64,000 bases of DNA from Marinisporobacter balticus (GCF_004345705.1 NZ_SLWV01000002.1:124001-188000); one strand, 5' to 3'; shown: positions 24,651-35,048, counted from the stretch's first letter. Numbers and translations: made by a program. The notes: generated by a model from the letters alone, not told the origin.

Positions 24651-26840
24651 TTAAAACTTAAATTTAGCCAAAGCATCTGCAAGTGCCGTATTAATTGGCT
24701 CATTACTTTCCTTATTTTGATCCTTTAAGTATCTTGCTACATCCTTCTTTGTACCTTTATCTTTGTCCTTTTCTTTTCGTTTCTTAAAGGCAGAAAGTTT
24801 TTCTCTATGCCCACAAATACATACAAATATCTGACCGTCTCCTTGACCACGTAATTCCATTTTCTTATGACAATTAGGACATCTCGCATTTGTTTTTTTA
24901 GCTATACCTTTTTTGTAACCACATTCTCTATCTTGGCAAATAAGCATTTTCCCTCGTTTACCATTAACCTCAAGTAAAGACTTTCCACATTCAGGGCATT
25001 TACTTCTTGTCATGTTATCATGTTTAAATAATTCTTCACTATTCTTTATCTGATTAACAATCACCTTTGCATAATTTCTCATTTCATTAATAAAAGTATT
25101 TTTGTTAAGCTTGCCCTCAGCAATAGCCCTTAATTTTTGCTCCCATTGAGCTGTTAATGTAGGCGATTTTAAATCTTCAGGCACTAATTTTAGAAGCTGT
25201 TTTCCTTTAGAAGTTATGAAAATATCTTTTCCTTTTTTCTCCATTAAATAGCTATTAAATAATTTTTCTATGATATCAGCTCTAGTAGCAACTGTTCCTA
25301 TTCCTCCTGTTTCTCCAATGGTTTTAATTAACTCCTTCTTTTCATCGATCATATACTTTCCTGGATTTTCCATAGCAGAAAGTAGAGTTCCTTCGTTGAA
25401 ATGAGCTGGTGGCTTCGTCTGACCTTTTGTTTGAGAAATAGTAGATATTTTCAAACAATCCCCTTTATTTAAATCAGGTAATGTTTGTTCTGAAATAGAA
25501 TCATTTCCATTCTCATCATCATCAATATTGTTTTTGTAAATTTCTTTCCATCCTTGATTAATAACGATTTTGCCTTTCGCTATAAAAAATTCATTTTCTA
25601 TTTTTGCTTTTATTGTAGTTTGCTCATACTCAAAAGGAGGATATAAAACAGCTAAGAATCTTTTAACGACTAAATCATATATTTTTCTTTCTCTATCATT
25701 AAAATCACTTAAAAATACGGTTTCTTCCGTTGGAATAATCGCATGATGATCTGAAACTTTCGTATCATCAACAAATGATTTGTTTGCTTTTATTGGTTTT
25801 CTTAGAATTTTACCAGCTATCATATTATAGGGTCTAACACCACATGCTTTAATTCTATCTTTTAAAGTATCTACTATATCCGCAGTAATATATCTTGAAT
25901 CCGTTCTTGGATAAGTCAAAACCTTATGATGCTCATATAGCTTTTGCATAATAGATAATGTTTCTTTTGCAGAGTAACCAAAGATTTTATTTGCATCTCT
26001 TTGTAATTCTGTTAAATCATATAATTTAGGAGAATAGCTTTTTTTATAGGCTTTATTTATATCTATAATCTCAGCGTCTTTATTGTGTATAGCTTTTAAT
26101 ATTTTATCGCTTTTATCTTTGTCAAATGTTCTAATATCTTTCGTCTTACTATCTTGCCATGTTAGCTTTAAATTATTAGCTATAGCATTAATTCCATAAA
26201 AGGTTCTTGGCTTAAAGTTTTCAATTTCGTTTTCTTTATTAGCTATCATGGCAAGGGCTGGAGTCTGAACCCTGCCACAGGAAAGTTGAGCATTGTATTT
26301 ACATGTCAGAATTCGCGTGGCATTAATGCCCACAACCCAATCCGCTTCTGCACGTGCTACAGCAGAAGCGTAAAGACTTTCGTAATCCTTACCAGGTCTC
26401 AATTTATTGAATCCATCCTTAATAGCCTTATCTGTAACTGAAGAAATCCAAAGACGTTTAATTGGCTTTTTAAAACCTACTTTTTCAACAATCCACCTTG
26501 CGACAAGCTCACCTTCTCTACCAGCATCTGTTGCTATGATGAGTTCATCAATATCTTTTCTAGTCATGATCTTCTTGACTTCTTTAAAATGCTTTGCAGT
26601 TTTTTCTATAACAGTGAGTTTCATTCTTGCTGGCAGCATCGGAAGTGTTTCCATACTCCACTTTTTAAACTTCTCATCATAAATTTCTGGCGCTGCTAAT
26701 GTCACTAAGTGTCCCAGTCCCCATGTTATAACATATTTTTTTCCTTCTAAATAGCTTTTCTTGTTTATATCACAGTTTAAAACCCGACCTATATCTCTTG
26801 CCACACTAGGTTTTTCTGCTAAAACCAAAATTTTTCCCAT
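24651..26840 (-). CDS. topB: DNA topoisomerase III, complete copy carried by the element
   Basis: A full-length type IA topoisomerase of 729 residues that decatenates and relaxes DNA by single-strand passage. It has the TOPRIM start (VLAEKPSVARDIG) and ATDAGREGELVARW near 103, DWVVGINATR (the position where the host copy is broken), SCGRVQTPALAMI, the active-site Tyr in TYPRTDSRY near 305, TGGIGTVATRADI, and C-terminal zinc ribbons (CPECGKSL, CQDRECGYK, CPNCHKK). It is collinear with the reconstructed host protein, so it can replace the function destroyed by insertion. At the attachment position it reads GTTGTG instead of ATTGTG (+ strand CACAAC, 26331-26336). It follows the recombination genes on the same strand. 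Confidence 0.95.
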   Translation of the reverse strand: MGKILVLAEKPSVARDIGRVLNCDINKKSYLEGKKYVITWGLGHLVTLAAPEIYDEKFKKWSMETLPMLPARMKLTVIEKTAKHFKEVKKIMTRKDIDELIIATDAGREGELVARWIVEKVGFKKPIKRLWISSVTDKAIKDGFNKLRPGKDYESLYASAVARAEADWVVGINATRILTCKYNAQLSCGRVQTPALAMIANKENEIENFKPRTFYGINAIANNLKLTWQDSKTKDIRTFDKDKSDKILKAIHNKDAEIIDINKAYKKSYSPKLYDLTELQRDANKIFGYSAKETLSIMQKLYEHHKVLTYPRTDSRYITADIVDTLKDRIKACGVRPYNMIAGKILRKPIKANKSFVDDTKVSDHHAIIPTEETVFLSDFNDRERKIYDLVVKRFLAVLYPPFEYEQTTIKAKIENEFFIAKGKIVINQGWKEIYKNNIDDDENGNDSISEQTLPDLNKGDCLKISTISQTKGQTKPPAHFNEGTLLSAMENPGKYMIDEKKELIKTIGETGGIGTVATRADIIEKLFNSYLMEKKGKDIFITSKGKQLLKLVPEDLKSPTLTAQWEQKLRAIAEGKLNKNTFINEMRNYAKVIVNQIKNSEELFKHDNMTRSKCPECGKSLLEVNGKRGKMLICQDRECGYKKGIAKKTNARCPNCHKKMELRGQGDGQIFVCICGHREKLSAFKKRKEKDKDKGTKKDVARYLKDQNKESNEPINTALADALAKFKF

Positions 26841-27070
26841 ATATATTTAACTTCCTCTCATAAATTATTCTCATTAATAACTATAAACATTTTCTACTAA
26901 TACAATAGCTCTAATACTTTATATTATATATAATCACTTTCTATTTTTTAATTATTTGAACTTCTTCCCTTTAAATCTATATTATAAAATTCATCGTAAT
27001 TTGTCCAAGATTATCAAGTGATTTATGATCTATCAAATGACCTTGTTAATTTTCAACTGATATATTAGTC
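26841..27070. other. Intergenic region before element topB
   Basis: This is 230 bp of AT-rich DNA, likely holding the topB promoter. A GAGAGGAAG site is close to the ATG. No gene is seen. Confidence 0.4.
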
Positions 27071-27670
27071 CTATAACCATGGAAATTCATTCTTGATATC
27101 TTCATCAGTGATTGCAACAGTTTTTTTAACATTTTTTGTATCAATGGATATAATATTATTTTTTAAATTCTTATCCTTTCTCTTCTTTAAAGATGTACTA
27201 TCGATACAAAGTTCAAGCATAGCTTTTTCTTGATTTTTTAATTGTTCCTGTAAGAGTTTATTTTCATGTTTTAAGTCTTTCATTTGTTTTTCAAGCATAC
27301 TTATTTTTTTCTCAAACTCATAACTTCCTTTTGCTTTGTCTATTAGATTATTGATAATTCTCATGCAAGCCCCATATACTTCTAGTACTTTCTTAGGATT
27401 GGAAGAACTTTGCTCTCTCAAACTCTCAACAGAAGGTAATGTTTTTAGCTCTTCACATACTTCACTTACTGTAATTATGGGATTATTTATCTTTGATATA
27501 ATCTCTTTTACTTTTTTTGAATAATCCCATCTATGTCTCGGAATTCCAGTTTCCTTCGCAAGTCGTGATAAATTAATTTTTTCATTATTGTGTTTTTTAA
27601 TATACTGCTCTAAAATTTGCAACAGTTCTTCATCACAATTTGACTTTGGTCTTCCTCCTTTATTTTTCAT
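27071..27670 (-). CDS. Coiled-coil accessory protein of the recombination module (TnpC-like)
   Basis: 199 residues from the ATG at 27670, which has GGTGGAG upstream and overlaps the recombinase stop by 11 bp. The N-terminus (KNKGGRPKSNCDEELLQIL to RLAKETGIPRHRWDYSKK) looks like a small DNA-binding helix-turn-helix; residues about 105-150 form a strong coiled coil (FEKKISMLEKQMKDLKHE). A small coiled-coil protein after the recombinases is the layout of TnpC in Tn554, which influences orientation and efficiency of transposition. Orthology is inferred from position and architecture only. Confidence 0.65.
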   Translation of the reverse strand: MKNKGGRPKSNCDEELLQILEQYIKKHNNEKINLSRLAKETGIPRHRWDYSKKVKEIISKINNPIITVSEVCEELKTLPSVESLREQSSSNPKKVLEVYGACMRIINNLIDKAKGSYEFEKKISMLEKQMKDLKHENKLLQEQLKNQEKAMLELCIDSTSLKKRKDKNLKNNIISIDTKNVKKTVAITDEDIKNEFPWL

Positions 27671-29387
27671 CAATATTCTCCACCTCTCTTGCATCTAGAA
27701 TATATGAATCTACAAAAGCCTTATTAACTATAGATTTTTGAATCATTTTAGAACATCTGCCTATTTCTTCCTGCTCTTTAATATCAAAACATTTATTTTT
27801 ATTTATATTATTTTTATTTAAACTGTTTTTTCTAATAATTTTCATTAAAATTTTTATATGTTTTTCAATATCTTTCCCATATGCTTTAGACTTATCAGTT
27901 AATTCTATAATGCCTTTATCCTTATCAAGCGCATATCTAAAATTTTCGCATTCGTCCTCACAATTCCCTACTACACAGTTATTGGGAAAATCCGCATCTA
28001 TACAGTATCCATTCTCGACGGGTATAACATTTTTATGACTATCAATATTAAAGAATAAACTTTTTTTATAAACATTTTTTGTTTTCATAAAACTAGTTTC
28101 TTCATTTTCCATTTTTCTTCTTCTTCTAATTTCATCAGCTAATAATTTTACTTTAGATTTTGCAAAAGTATTCATATGATTAGAATAGCTCAGTTGTGTG
28201 TATATTGTAGTATGCCCCGCTAATCTAGCAATCGTTAAGGGGTTTATCCCCTGTAAATACAAATTGCAAATTGCAAAATGTCTTGTGTCTCCTGGCGTTA
28301 TTCTTTCAACATAAAAACCATCTTTATTCCCTTTGCTTTTTTCTTCACTTGATATAGCGATATATCCATATCTTTTTTCAATAATTTCCAAATAGAATTT
28401 ATTTAACAAACCATAAAATCTTGCAGTTCCTGCATAATTATCTTCATGAATATCTAAAAACTTATCAAAACTTCTCTTAATCTTATAGTGATTAGCATAA
28501 ATATCATAATTAAAGAGATATTTTTCATTTCCCTCCTGATTATTATTGTTATTGAATTCATGTATTAAATCAAATAGTTCCTTTGGTATTTCTACATGCC
28601 TATATGTTTGTTCTAAAGTATCATTTCCTGAAAATTTCTCTTTAGCGTTCAAAATACTTAATATATATTTTCCATTAACTATCTTTGCTGAATTTGTCTC
28701 TAGTGTTGCTAACTCAATTGGTCTCATAGGAATACAACTCGTTATACGCCACCAAATTATAACCGGAAAATATTTTTCTTTCTCTTCTTGAATACAGTGA
28801 GACACAAAATCATTCAAAACATCATTAAATAATATCATACTGTATAAATCCGGTATCTCTCTGTTTGTATATTTTTTATAGTTATACTGTTTTATTATAT
28901 TCCTAAACTGCTCTGAATTTTTGTAATCATAAAAACATAAGAAATCATATCCTGCACCAATGACATCGTTAATAATATAATTATTTTTCTTAGCTTTTAA
29001 ACGTTCTGCAAAATTTTCTACTGTGCTTATGTCTAAACAGTTAGTATTTTTTATGATATAGTTAATGCCTGATAAGCTCATTATTAGAGTTCTTGGATCT
29101 AACTTTTGATCGTATATCTTAACAAGAATAAAAGCCTTCATAGCTAAGTTTAACTTTTTATTGAACTCATAATCAAAATCAAAATATGCTTTTCTCTCTT
29201 TCCCTCGTAAAACCCATTTCTCATCTTCAAAGTTCCCTTGTATAACCGTATTATTCTCTTTAAGTTCATTGAATTTACTTCTATATTTCTCAATATCATC
29301 TTCCTGAAATTCAAAAAATTTAGTATAACTAACTACGTAATTAATAGCTTCTACTTTTTTAGATTTTTTTATATTAAAGCCACTCAT
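27660..29387 (-). CDS. Tyrosine recombinase (TnpB-like) with C-terminal cysteine cluster
   Basis: 575 residues from the ATG at 29387 (AGGTG upstream; an in-frame GTG at 29396 is less likely). Numbered from that GTG, the phage-integrase catalytic domain shows Arg225 (IPMRPIE), GDTRH at 369-373 with Arg372, His395 (RLAGHTT) and nucleophile Tyr404 (QLSYSNH). The first His of the usual HxxR is Gly. A cysteine cluster follows the catalytic domain (CIDADFPNNCVVGNCEDEC), a feature of Tn554-type recombinases. The gene starts within a few bases of the previous stop, so the module is one operon. Confidence 0.85.
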   Translation of the reverse strand: MSGFNIKKSKKVEAINYVVSYTKFFEFQEDDIEKYRSKFNELKENNTVIQGNFEDEKWVLRGKERKAYFDFDYEFNKKLNLAMKAFILVKIYDQKLDPRTLIMSLSGINYIIKNTNCLDISTVENFAERLKAKKNNYIINDVIGAGYDFLCFYDYKNSEQFRNIIKQYNYKKYTNREIPDLYSMILFNDVLNDFVSHCIQEEKEKYFPVIIWWRITSCIPMRPIELATLETNSAKIVNGKYILSILNAKEKFSGNDTLEQTYRHVEIPKELFDLIHEFNNNNNQEGNEKYLFNYDIYANHYKIKRSFDKFLDIHEDNYAGTARFYGLLNKFYLEIIEKRYGYIAISSEEKSKGNKDGFYVERITPGDTRHFAICNLYLQGINPLTIARLAGHTTIYTQLSYSNHMNTFAKSKVKLLADEIRRRRKMENEETSFMKTKNVYKKSLFFNIDSHKNVIPVENGYCIDADFPNNCVVGNCEDECENFRYALDKDKGIIELTDKSKAYGKDIEKHIKILMKIIRKNSLNKNNINKNKCFDIKEQEEIGRCSKMIQKSIVNKAFVDSYILDAREVENIDEK

Positions 29388-29396
29388 TAGTTTCAC

Positions 29397-32300
29397 CTAC
29401 TTAAAGTATTTTAACTTTCCTCTGACATCCTGTATTCGGTCTCTTATCACATCAATTTCAATAAAAGAATCTACCAAGTTACTATCATACTCTTCATAGA
29501 ATAGTTTTGCCTCCGAAACAATTGATAATAGTTTAAATAACACGCTACTATATTTGATAATTTTATAGTGCTCATTTTCATCTGTACAATCTATTATATT
29601 TAATAGGTCTATAATTTCCGCATTAAGCGAAGAAAGAAAGTATATATTTTTTACAAAATATTCACAACAACTACATGAACTTCTTTTTGGATATGCACAA
29701 ACTCGTCCTTTCAAACATCCACCATTTCTTGATTTTGAAGCACTTTCACAAGTTAATATTGATTTTATCCGACTTTTCAATTCAAGCTTGTCCAATCTAG
29801 CTAGCTCATTAAATACTTTTATTTGTGATTTTTCATACAATTCGTCAGTCATATGATTCGCAAGGTTCTCCATGCCTAATAAGCTGTAATTCTCTCTTAA
29901 TTTAACTATTTCATTAGTTAGATTAGACATATATGGCTTACTATCACCGTCTTCATAATTATAAATAATTTGTAATATTTTATATGGTATCCACCCAAAA
30001 AACCCTCTTTTTATTAGATTGAATGCAACACTTTTAGCATCTTCTTTATGTAAAATTGGCTTTAAGTATATTTGAGTTGTTCTTGGTAATTGTATTTTCT
30101 TATCATTTTTATGCGAGCGCATTGCACCTCCTAACATATAGGAAATACTATGCATCCCTTCCATTGTATTGGCACATTCAAATACATAGGTTAGCAAAGT
30201 ATTATTAGCCTTCCTATTAGTAAAACCTCGCAATCTTTCATCTTTTAAAAAATTACTCATAGCATTTCTAACCCATGAAGCTGTTTCATTTTCATATCTC
30301 TCATCTAATAGCAATGAAAAAATTGTATTATTCGAATTCTTTCGCCTATGTATTTCTGCAACTACGTATGCAATTGCTATTGGTACAGTTAGGTTAAGAC
30401 TATTAAAGAATCTCAATTGTTGTTCATTTTTATCAGCACATACCCCTGATAACTTCATATCCATTTGGTTTAGTATACTTTGACCCATTGATAAAGTAAA
30501 TTCATTTCCTTTTTTAAACCATTCAAAATCATATACATCGATAATCGCTAACTCAATATTAGGTATTTTTGTGATTAAATCATTCAATCTCCAAGCTGCT
30601 ATTAAATGTAATATACATAGAAACCATTCACAAGCGTATCTCTGACTTTCAAAAGCTTTGTTAATATGCAAATTGATATCAGTTAGATATTTTGTATATT
30701 GACCCCATAGCTCAAAACTATATATTTCCTCATCATCTATTACACTGACTTTCTTTGGTACTTCTCTACAAGTAAAAGTACTCGTATAATTACAATGGGT
30801 GTTATCTTGACAGTATTTTATAAACGCTTTTACTGTTTTTATCAAATTTGTATTATCTATTTCATTTATCAATCGTAATATTTCTTCATTATCATATAAG
30901 TAAATTTCCTTATCAAGCTTCTCATTTAAATAAACTAATAATCTTCCACATTTTTTTGCAATATTATATCTTATTTTTTTTCTAGCATCACTATTGCTTA
31001 ACCTATCATATACAAATGATGTGAATAAATTTTCTGTTTCTCTGAGATATTCTCTTAAAACAATGTTTTTCTTTATTAAATCAAAAACTTCAAATTCATC
31101 TTGAGCAGTATCACAAATTTTTTTAAACTTAATCCGTCCCTTACTTTTTTTCACTTCAATTAACTTGCTTATCTTTTTAAGTTGATCCTTTTTAATCCTA
31201 TAGTACGAAAAGTTTAAAGGACTTTTAATAACTTCAATCTTTTCTTCTAGATACAGCGCCATTATCTTGTGTCTCGATACTCCTAGCATTTCTGCTAACT
31301 CTTTCGTACTAATGGTACTCTCCATTATATCCAATATATAATTTATATAATTCTTACTTATATAAATTATATTATTTCTAATAAAAAAATCATTTGTAGA
31401 ACCCTTTCTAACAATATTTTTCATTGAATTATTTGATACCCCTAACAGATCCGAAGCTTGTCCAATATCTATGTATTTGCTATAATCAATATCTTCATTA
31501 TCTTCTTTAAAATAGCGCTTTACTTGTTGTAAATATTTAGTGTTAATCCTAAACTTATTACTTCTAAAATCAGCAAATACTACGTCATCTCCTAAAATTG
31601 GATGAATTTTTATTATCGTTTGTTTCTTAATTCCTATTTGACTAGCGAAACTTTCTAGGAAATGAGAATTACTATCGACTTTATTTATATGATCTATAAA
31701 TTGTTCATTTATGTAAATTTTATTATTCATATAGCTGACATAATCTTTAATATCATAAGAATTCTTTTTAATTCTTTTATAAACACTATTTATGTGCATA
31801 TTTAACGCATCTGCTAGTTTTTCAAGCGAAATTATTTTTTTTTCTTTACCTGCTGAGTTAATTTCATTGTTCATATTCAACGATTTATCTCCTGAATTAT
31901 TATTAGATTCAAAATAGGCTCTAATTTTTCTTCCATATTCCTTATTTTCATCTTGGTAATAATCTTGTATTTGTTGTATATATGCATTTCTAATTCTGTA
32001 TTTATTTACTCTAAAATCATGAAATAAAGTATTTTTATTTATCAATAGACAAATTTCTTTTAATTCTTTTTCCTCAACCTTCATTTCTCCAGCTATGAAT
32101 TTTATTAATTTAGAGTTGTTTTCAATTTCTATCATATGCCTTAAAAATTCTTTTTGAATAAAAATTTTATCCATATCTCTGATTACGTAAGAAGCTATAT
32201 CATAACAATTTTTTTTAATTCTAGCTCTTAGAATGGTTTGTGTAATATTTAATTCATTTGCTAACTCTTTTACTGACATTAAATTTTGTTCATTGTTTAT

Positions 32301-33692
32301 TATTTTTGACTTGTTTTTTGTATATTCTAAATTATTTTTGGCTTTTTCAGTATGCATATTTAATTTTTTATTGATTTTTAATTCTTTTGATTTGTAATAT
32401 TGACTTTTTACTATTTCATAGTATTTCATATCTATCTTTAATTTACCTGTAAAAAAATCATTAAATATACTATCACTACTCATGTTTATACATAAAGTTC
32501 TTAATCTTTCTTGATTCATCTTAAGCTCTTGAGATGCAAGTTTTAATAACACAGAATTATGTTGTTTCTTTCTTAAATAATAAAAAAATTCTCCTCTTAT
32601 TAGGATCTTTTTAGAAAATTGTTTTTTATATTTCTGAACATTACAACAATTTCGCCTTATCCTCCTCGCTATTGTTACAGGTGATACCCCAAACATCCTT
32701 TTTATATCTTCTAGACTAATATAACTTTTACCGTCTAGCTTTTTAAACTCACTGCTATTGGCATCCTGTGAAACAAAATTAGTATCATTCTTTTTTTCAG
32801 CAAAAAATTCATTAAATTTCTCTATAATGATTTGATACCTATTGCTACTAATATATTTTTTGCCGTTTATTATTTTAATTTCCTCATACATATCCAAATT
32901 ACAGCATGTTAGAATAAAGTCTTTAATTTCTTCTTCTGTCATTACCATTTGCCAAATTAATGATTGAAGTTCTACAAATCCATTGTCACTTTCAAATTCT
33001 ATATTAACTTCATTATTTCTAATCATATCCATATACATATTTTTCAATTTTAATTTACCTGTTACAAAATCTGTAAAAATACTGTTTTCATCTATATTTG
33101 AGCATTTTATATATAAATCATTTTGCTTAATACCTAACTCTTTCGCTGCTTCATCTAAGAACGTAGAATTGCATTGTAATTCTTCATAATTGTCTATAAA
33201 AGTTTTTTTTATGTATATTTTTCTAGATGTAGTATCTTTCATAAAGTCTTTTACATCACAATAATTTCGCTTAATCTTTTTTCTTATATTATTATTAGTG
33301 ATTTTAAATATTTTTCCTAATTGCTCCACTGTATAATAATTTTCTTTTAATAACATAATCTCTTTGATGTTATCTGTATATATCCTATAATTACGGTTAT
33401 TCCATTGATCTCTAAAATAATCTAACCGCCCTTGCTTAATCATATCTAAAATAGTATCTTTTGAACGATTTAAAGCTACGCAAACTTCTTTGACCGTCAT
33501 AGAAATTTCTCTACTATACATGATTTTGTCAATAATATCTTTTTTAATATAATATACATTTTCAAACAACAACCATTTACCATAAAATTCTTTTTTACTC
33601 TTTATTCTGTTTATCACTGCAATCGTTCTTACTTTAAAAATTTTTGCAACTTCATCGGCTGAATAATATTTTTCAAATTCAAATAAGTCCAT
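29397..33692 (-). CDS. Giant recombinase-like protein with four tandem HTH repeat units
   Basis: 1431 residues, about twice the size of known Tn554-type recombinases. Residues 119-224, 323-428, 471-576 and 620-725 are four copies of a unit: a helix-turn-helix (for example VKELANELNITQTILRARIK), then N-C/S-YDI, a KIYI strand, FIxH, NSxFL, a second helix-turn-helix-like part and IFxDFxxxKxRI. Further single HTHs lie near 9-30, 63-90, 741-765 and 793-815. The C-terminal half (about 990-1215) resembles a degenerate tyrosine recombinase with Arg1035 (AAWRLND), Arg1160 (FTNRK) and Tyr1209 (TTQIYLKP), but no HxxR histidine. A cysteine cluster (1315-1343) follows. The repeat array probably reads a long DNA target. 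It lies 45 bp after the first recombinase gene. Confidence 0.75.
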   Translation of the reverse strand: MDLFEFEKYYSADEVAKIFKVRTIAVINRIKSKKEFYGKWLLFENVYYIKKDIIDKIMYSREISMTVKEVCVALNRSKDTILDMIKQGRLDYFRDQWNNRNYRIYTDNIKEIMLLKENYYTVEQLGKIFKITNNNIRKKIKRNYCDVKDFMKDTTSRKIYIKKTFIDNYEELQCNSTFLDEAAKELGIKQNDLYIKCSNIDENSIFTDFVTGKLKLKNMYMDMIRNNEVNIEFESDNGFVELQSLIWQMVMTEEEIKDFILTCCNLDMYEEIKIINGKKYISSNRYQIIIEKFNEFFAEKKNDTNFVSQDANSSEFKKLDGKSYISLEDIKRMFGVSPVTIARRIRRNCCNVQKYKKQFSKKILIRGEFFYYLRKKQHNSVLLKLASQELKMNQERLRTLCINMSSDSIFNDFFTGKLKIDMKYYEIVKSQYYKSKELKINKKLNMHTEKAKNNLEYTKNKSKIINNEQNLMSVKELANELNITQTILRARIKKNCYDIASYVIRDMDKIFIQKEFLRHMIEIENNSKLIKFIAGEMKVEEKELKEICLLINKNTLFHDFRVNKYRIRNAYIQQIQDYYQDENKEYGRKIRAYFESNNNSGDKSLNMNNEINSAGKEKKIISLEKLADALNMHINSVYKRIKKNSYDIKDYVSYMNNKIYINEQFIDHINKVDSNSHFLESFASQIGIKKQTIIKIHPILGDDVVFADFRSNKFRINTKYLQQVKRYFKEDNEDIDYSKYIDIGQASDLLGVSNNSMKNIVRKGSTNDFFIRNNIIYISKNYINYILDIMESTISTKELAEMLGVSRHKIMALYLEEKIEVIKSPLNFSYYRIKKDQLKKISKLIEVKKSKGRIKFKKICDTAQDEFEVFDLIKKNIVLREYLRETENLFTSFVYDRLSNSDARKKIRYNIAKKCGRLLVYLNEKLDKEIYLYDNEEILRLINEIDNTNLIKTVKAFIKYCQDNTHCNYTSTFTCREVPKKVSVIDDEEIYSFELWGQYTKYLTDINLHINKAFESQRYACEWFLCILHLIAAWRLNDLITKIPNIELAIIDVYDFEWFKKGNEFTLSMGQSILNQMDMKLSGVCADKNEQQLRFFNSLNLTVPIAIAYVVAEIHRRKNSNNTIFSLLLDERYENETASWVRNAMSNFLKDERLRGFTNRKANNTLLTYVFECANTMEGMHSISYMLGGAMRSHKNDKKIQLPRTTQIYLKPILHKEDAKSVAFNLIKRGFFGWIPYKILQIIYNYEDGDSKPYMSNLTNEIVKLRENYSLLGMENLANHMTDELYEKSQIKVFNELARLDKLELKSRIKSILTCESASKSRNGGCLKGRVCAYPKRSSCSCCEYFVKNIYFLSSLNAEIIDLLNIIDCTDENEHYKIIKYSSVLFKLLSIVSEAKLFYEEYDSNLVDSFIEIDVIRDRIQDVRGKLKYFK

Positions 33693-33737
33693 TTAGAATA
33701 CCTTCCTATTGTTTGTTAAAATATCTTTTTACTAAGT

Positions 33738-34976
33738 TCAATTCACTATTTCACTGTAGAGATTATCCATTATTTTATTAATCGCTTCTTTAACTCCGAA
33801 GCTCCCTTGTATATATGTTAATGCAGATTCATATCCACTATCTCCTCGCAAAATTGCTAATTCTGTTGGATTATTTGTATAATCAGCAATTAATTTAGAA
33901 AAAGTTCCTCTTCCAATATGAGTACTCCATTTCTTAGATGTTAAATAAAGCGAGTATGTCTTTAAAGTTGGATTATTATTGTTTTCAAGACACTTAATAA
34001 AAATTTTTTTTAATCTATTAAATCTTCTCCTATAACTTTTTTCAGTCATTGGATTATTATTTTTATCTACAAATAATGCATCTTTTTTGTTTATCTTCTT
34101 ATGGTATTCTGCTAAATGTCTTTTGTATAAATATGGAAGCATATCAATGACTGGTATTATTAATTGACTTCTTGGCTTTTTAACCCCACCTTTTCCATTA
34201 TTATTGGATATATCTTTTCTAAAATGTCTTCTTTTAACATCTATTATCATTCCAGACTGACCATTACCACCTATTAATTCAATAGCATTTATTGATGTAT
34301 TAATAACTTCTGATACCCTTAAACCCCCAAAAGCCTGAAAATATATTCCTAATGCAATATCTGGAGTTTCTAATACTGCCATTTCTATAAAAGGTAATAT
34401 AAGATCATATGGAATGCTTTTCAACTGATTATTTCCCTTGTTGTTAGGATATTTCACTCCTTTAAAAGGAGATTTTATGTATTCAATTGTTTTGGAAGTT
34501 TTATCAACATAAGTGCTAGTTGAAAACTGTTCTTTTTTTATATTATTTAATAGTCCTTTTTGTGCCAAAAAAAAGTAAAATTCTGTTAATACCCGTTCTG
34601 CCCCTTTAACCGTTTTCTTTTTAGGTGCTTTACGACCAATATTTCCTTCAGCATATTCATTTAAATAATCTGTTCCATGTTCAAATGTCAAGTCACTCAA
34701 AGTCTTTATACCATATGTATTACGATTATCAAAAATCACATAGTTCAAAAAAGGAACTACAACATATGCTTTTTTTACTATTGAACCATGCCTTAATGAA
34801 CTAAATGAACTAAAGAATTCAGTTAATGGATGTGGGATTTTTATTCCTGTCTTCTTGTTCTCTAGCATTAATATGACTCTATATTGTTCCGTATTCTCAT
34901 TCCCTTCCAATACAGACTTATGTATAAATCTAATATTACTTCTACTCTCTTTATAGTTGTCAATATTTATAATCAT
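33738..34976 (-). CDS. Tyrosine recombinase (TnpA-like)
   Basis: 412 residues, first gene of the recombination operon and nearest to the right end. The catalytic domain has Arg220 (GGLRVSE), Lys248 region, His353-x-x-Arg356 (THIGRG), Asp379 in place of the usual second histidine (RGDSGYES) and nucleophile Tyr388 (ALTYIQG). An N-terminal SAM-like core-binding domain (about 60-150) precedes it. In Tn554, TnpA and TnpB act together at the ends; the same is assumed here. It faces into the element, with its start about 155 bp from the right boundary. Confidence 0.88.
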   Translation of the reverse strand: MIINIDNYKESRSNIRFIHKSVLEGNENTEQYRVILMLENKKTGIKIPHPLTEFFSSFSSLRHGSIVKKAYVVVPFLNYVIFDNRNTYGIKTLSDLTFEHGTDYLNEYAEGNIGRKAPKKKTVKGAERVLTEFYFFLAQKGLLNNIKKEQFSTSTYVDKTSKTIEYIKSPFKGVKYPNNKGNNQLKSIPYDLILPFIEMAVLETPDIALGIYFQAFGGLRVSEVINTSINAIELIGGNGQSGMIIDVKRRHFRKDISNNNGKGGVKKPRSQLIIPVIDMLPYLYKRHLAEYHKKINKKDALFVDKNNNPMTEKSYRRRFNRLKKIFIKCLENNNNPTLKTYSLYLTSKKWSTHIGRGTFSKLIADYTNNPTELAILRGDSGYESALTYIQGSFGVKEAINKIMDNLYSEIVN

Positions 34977-35048
34977 CCTAGAAACACCCCCTTCTTTTAT
35001 TCTTTACTCTAATATACTATATTTTATAAAAAATATCAATTATTAATA

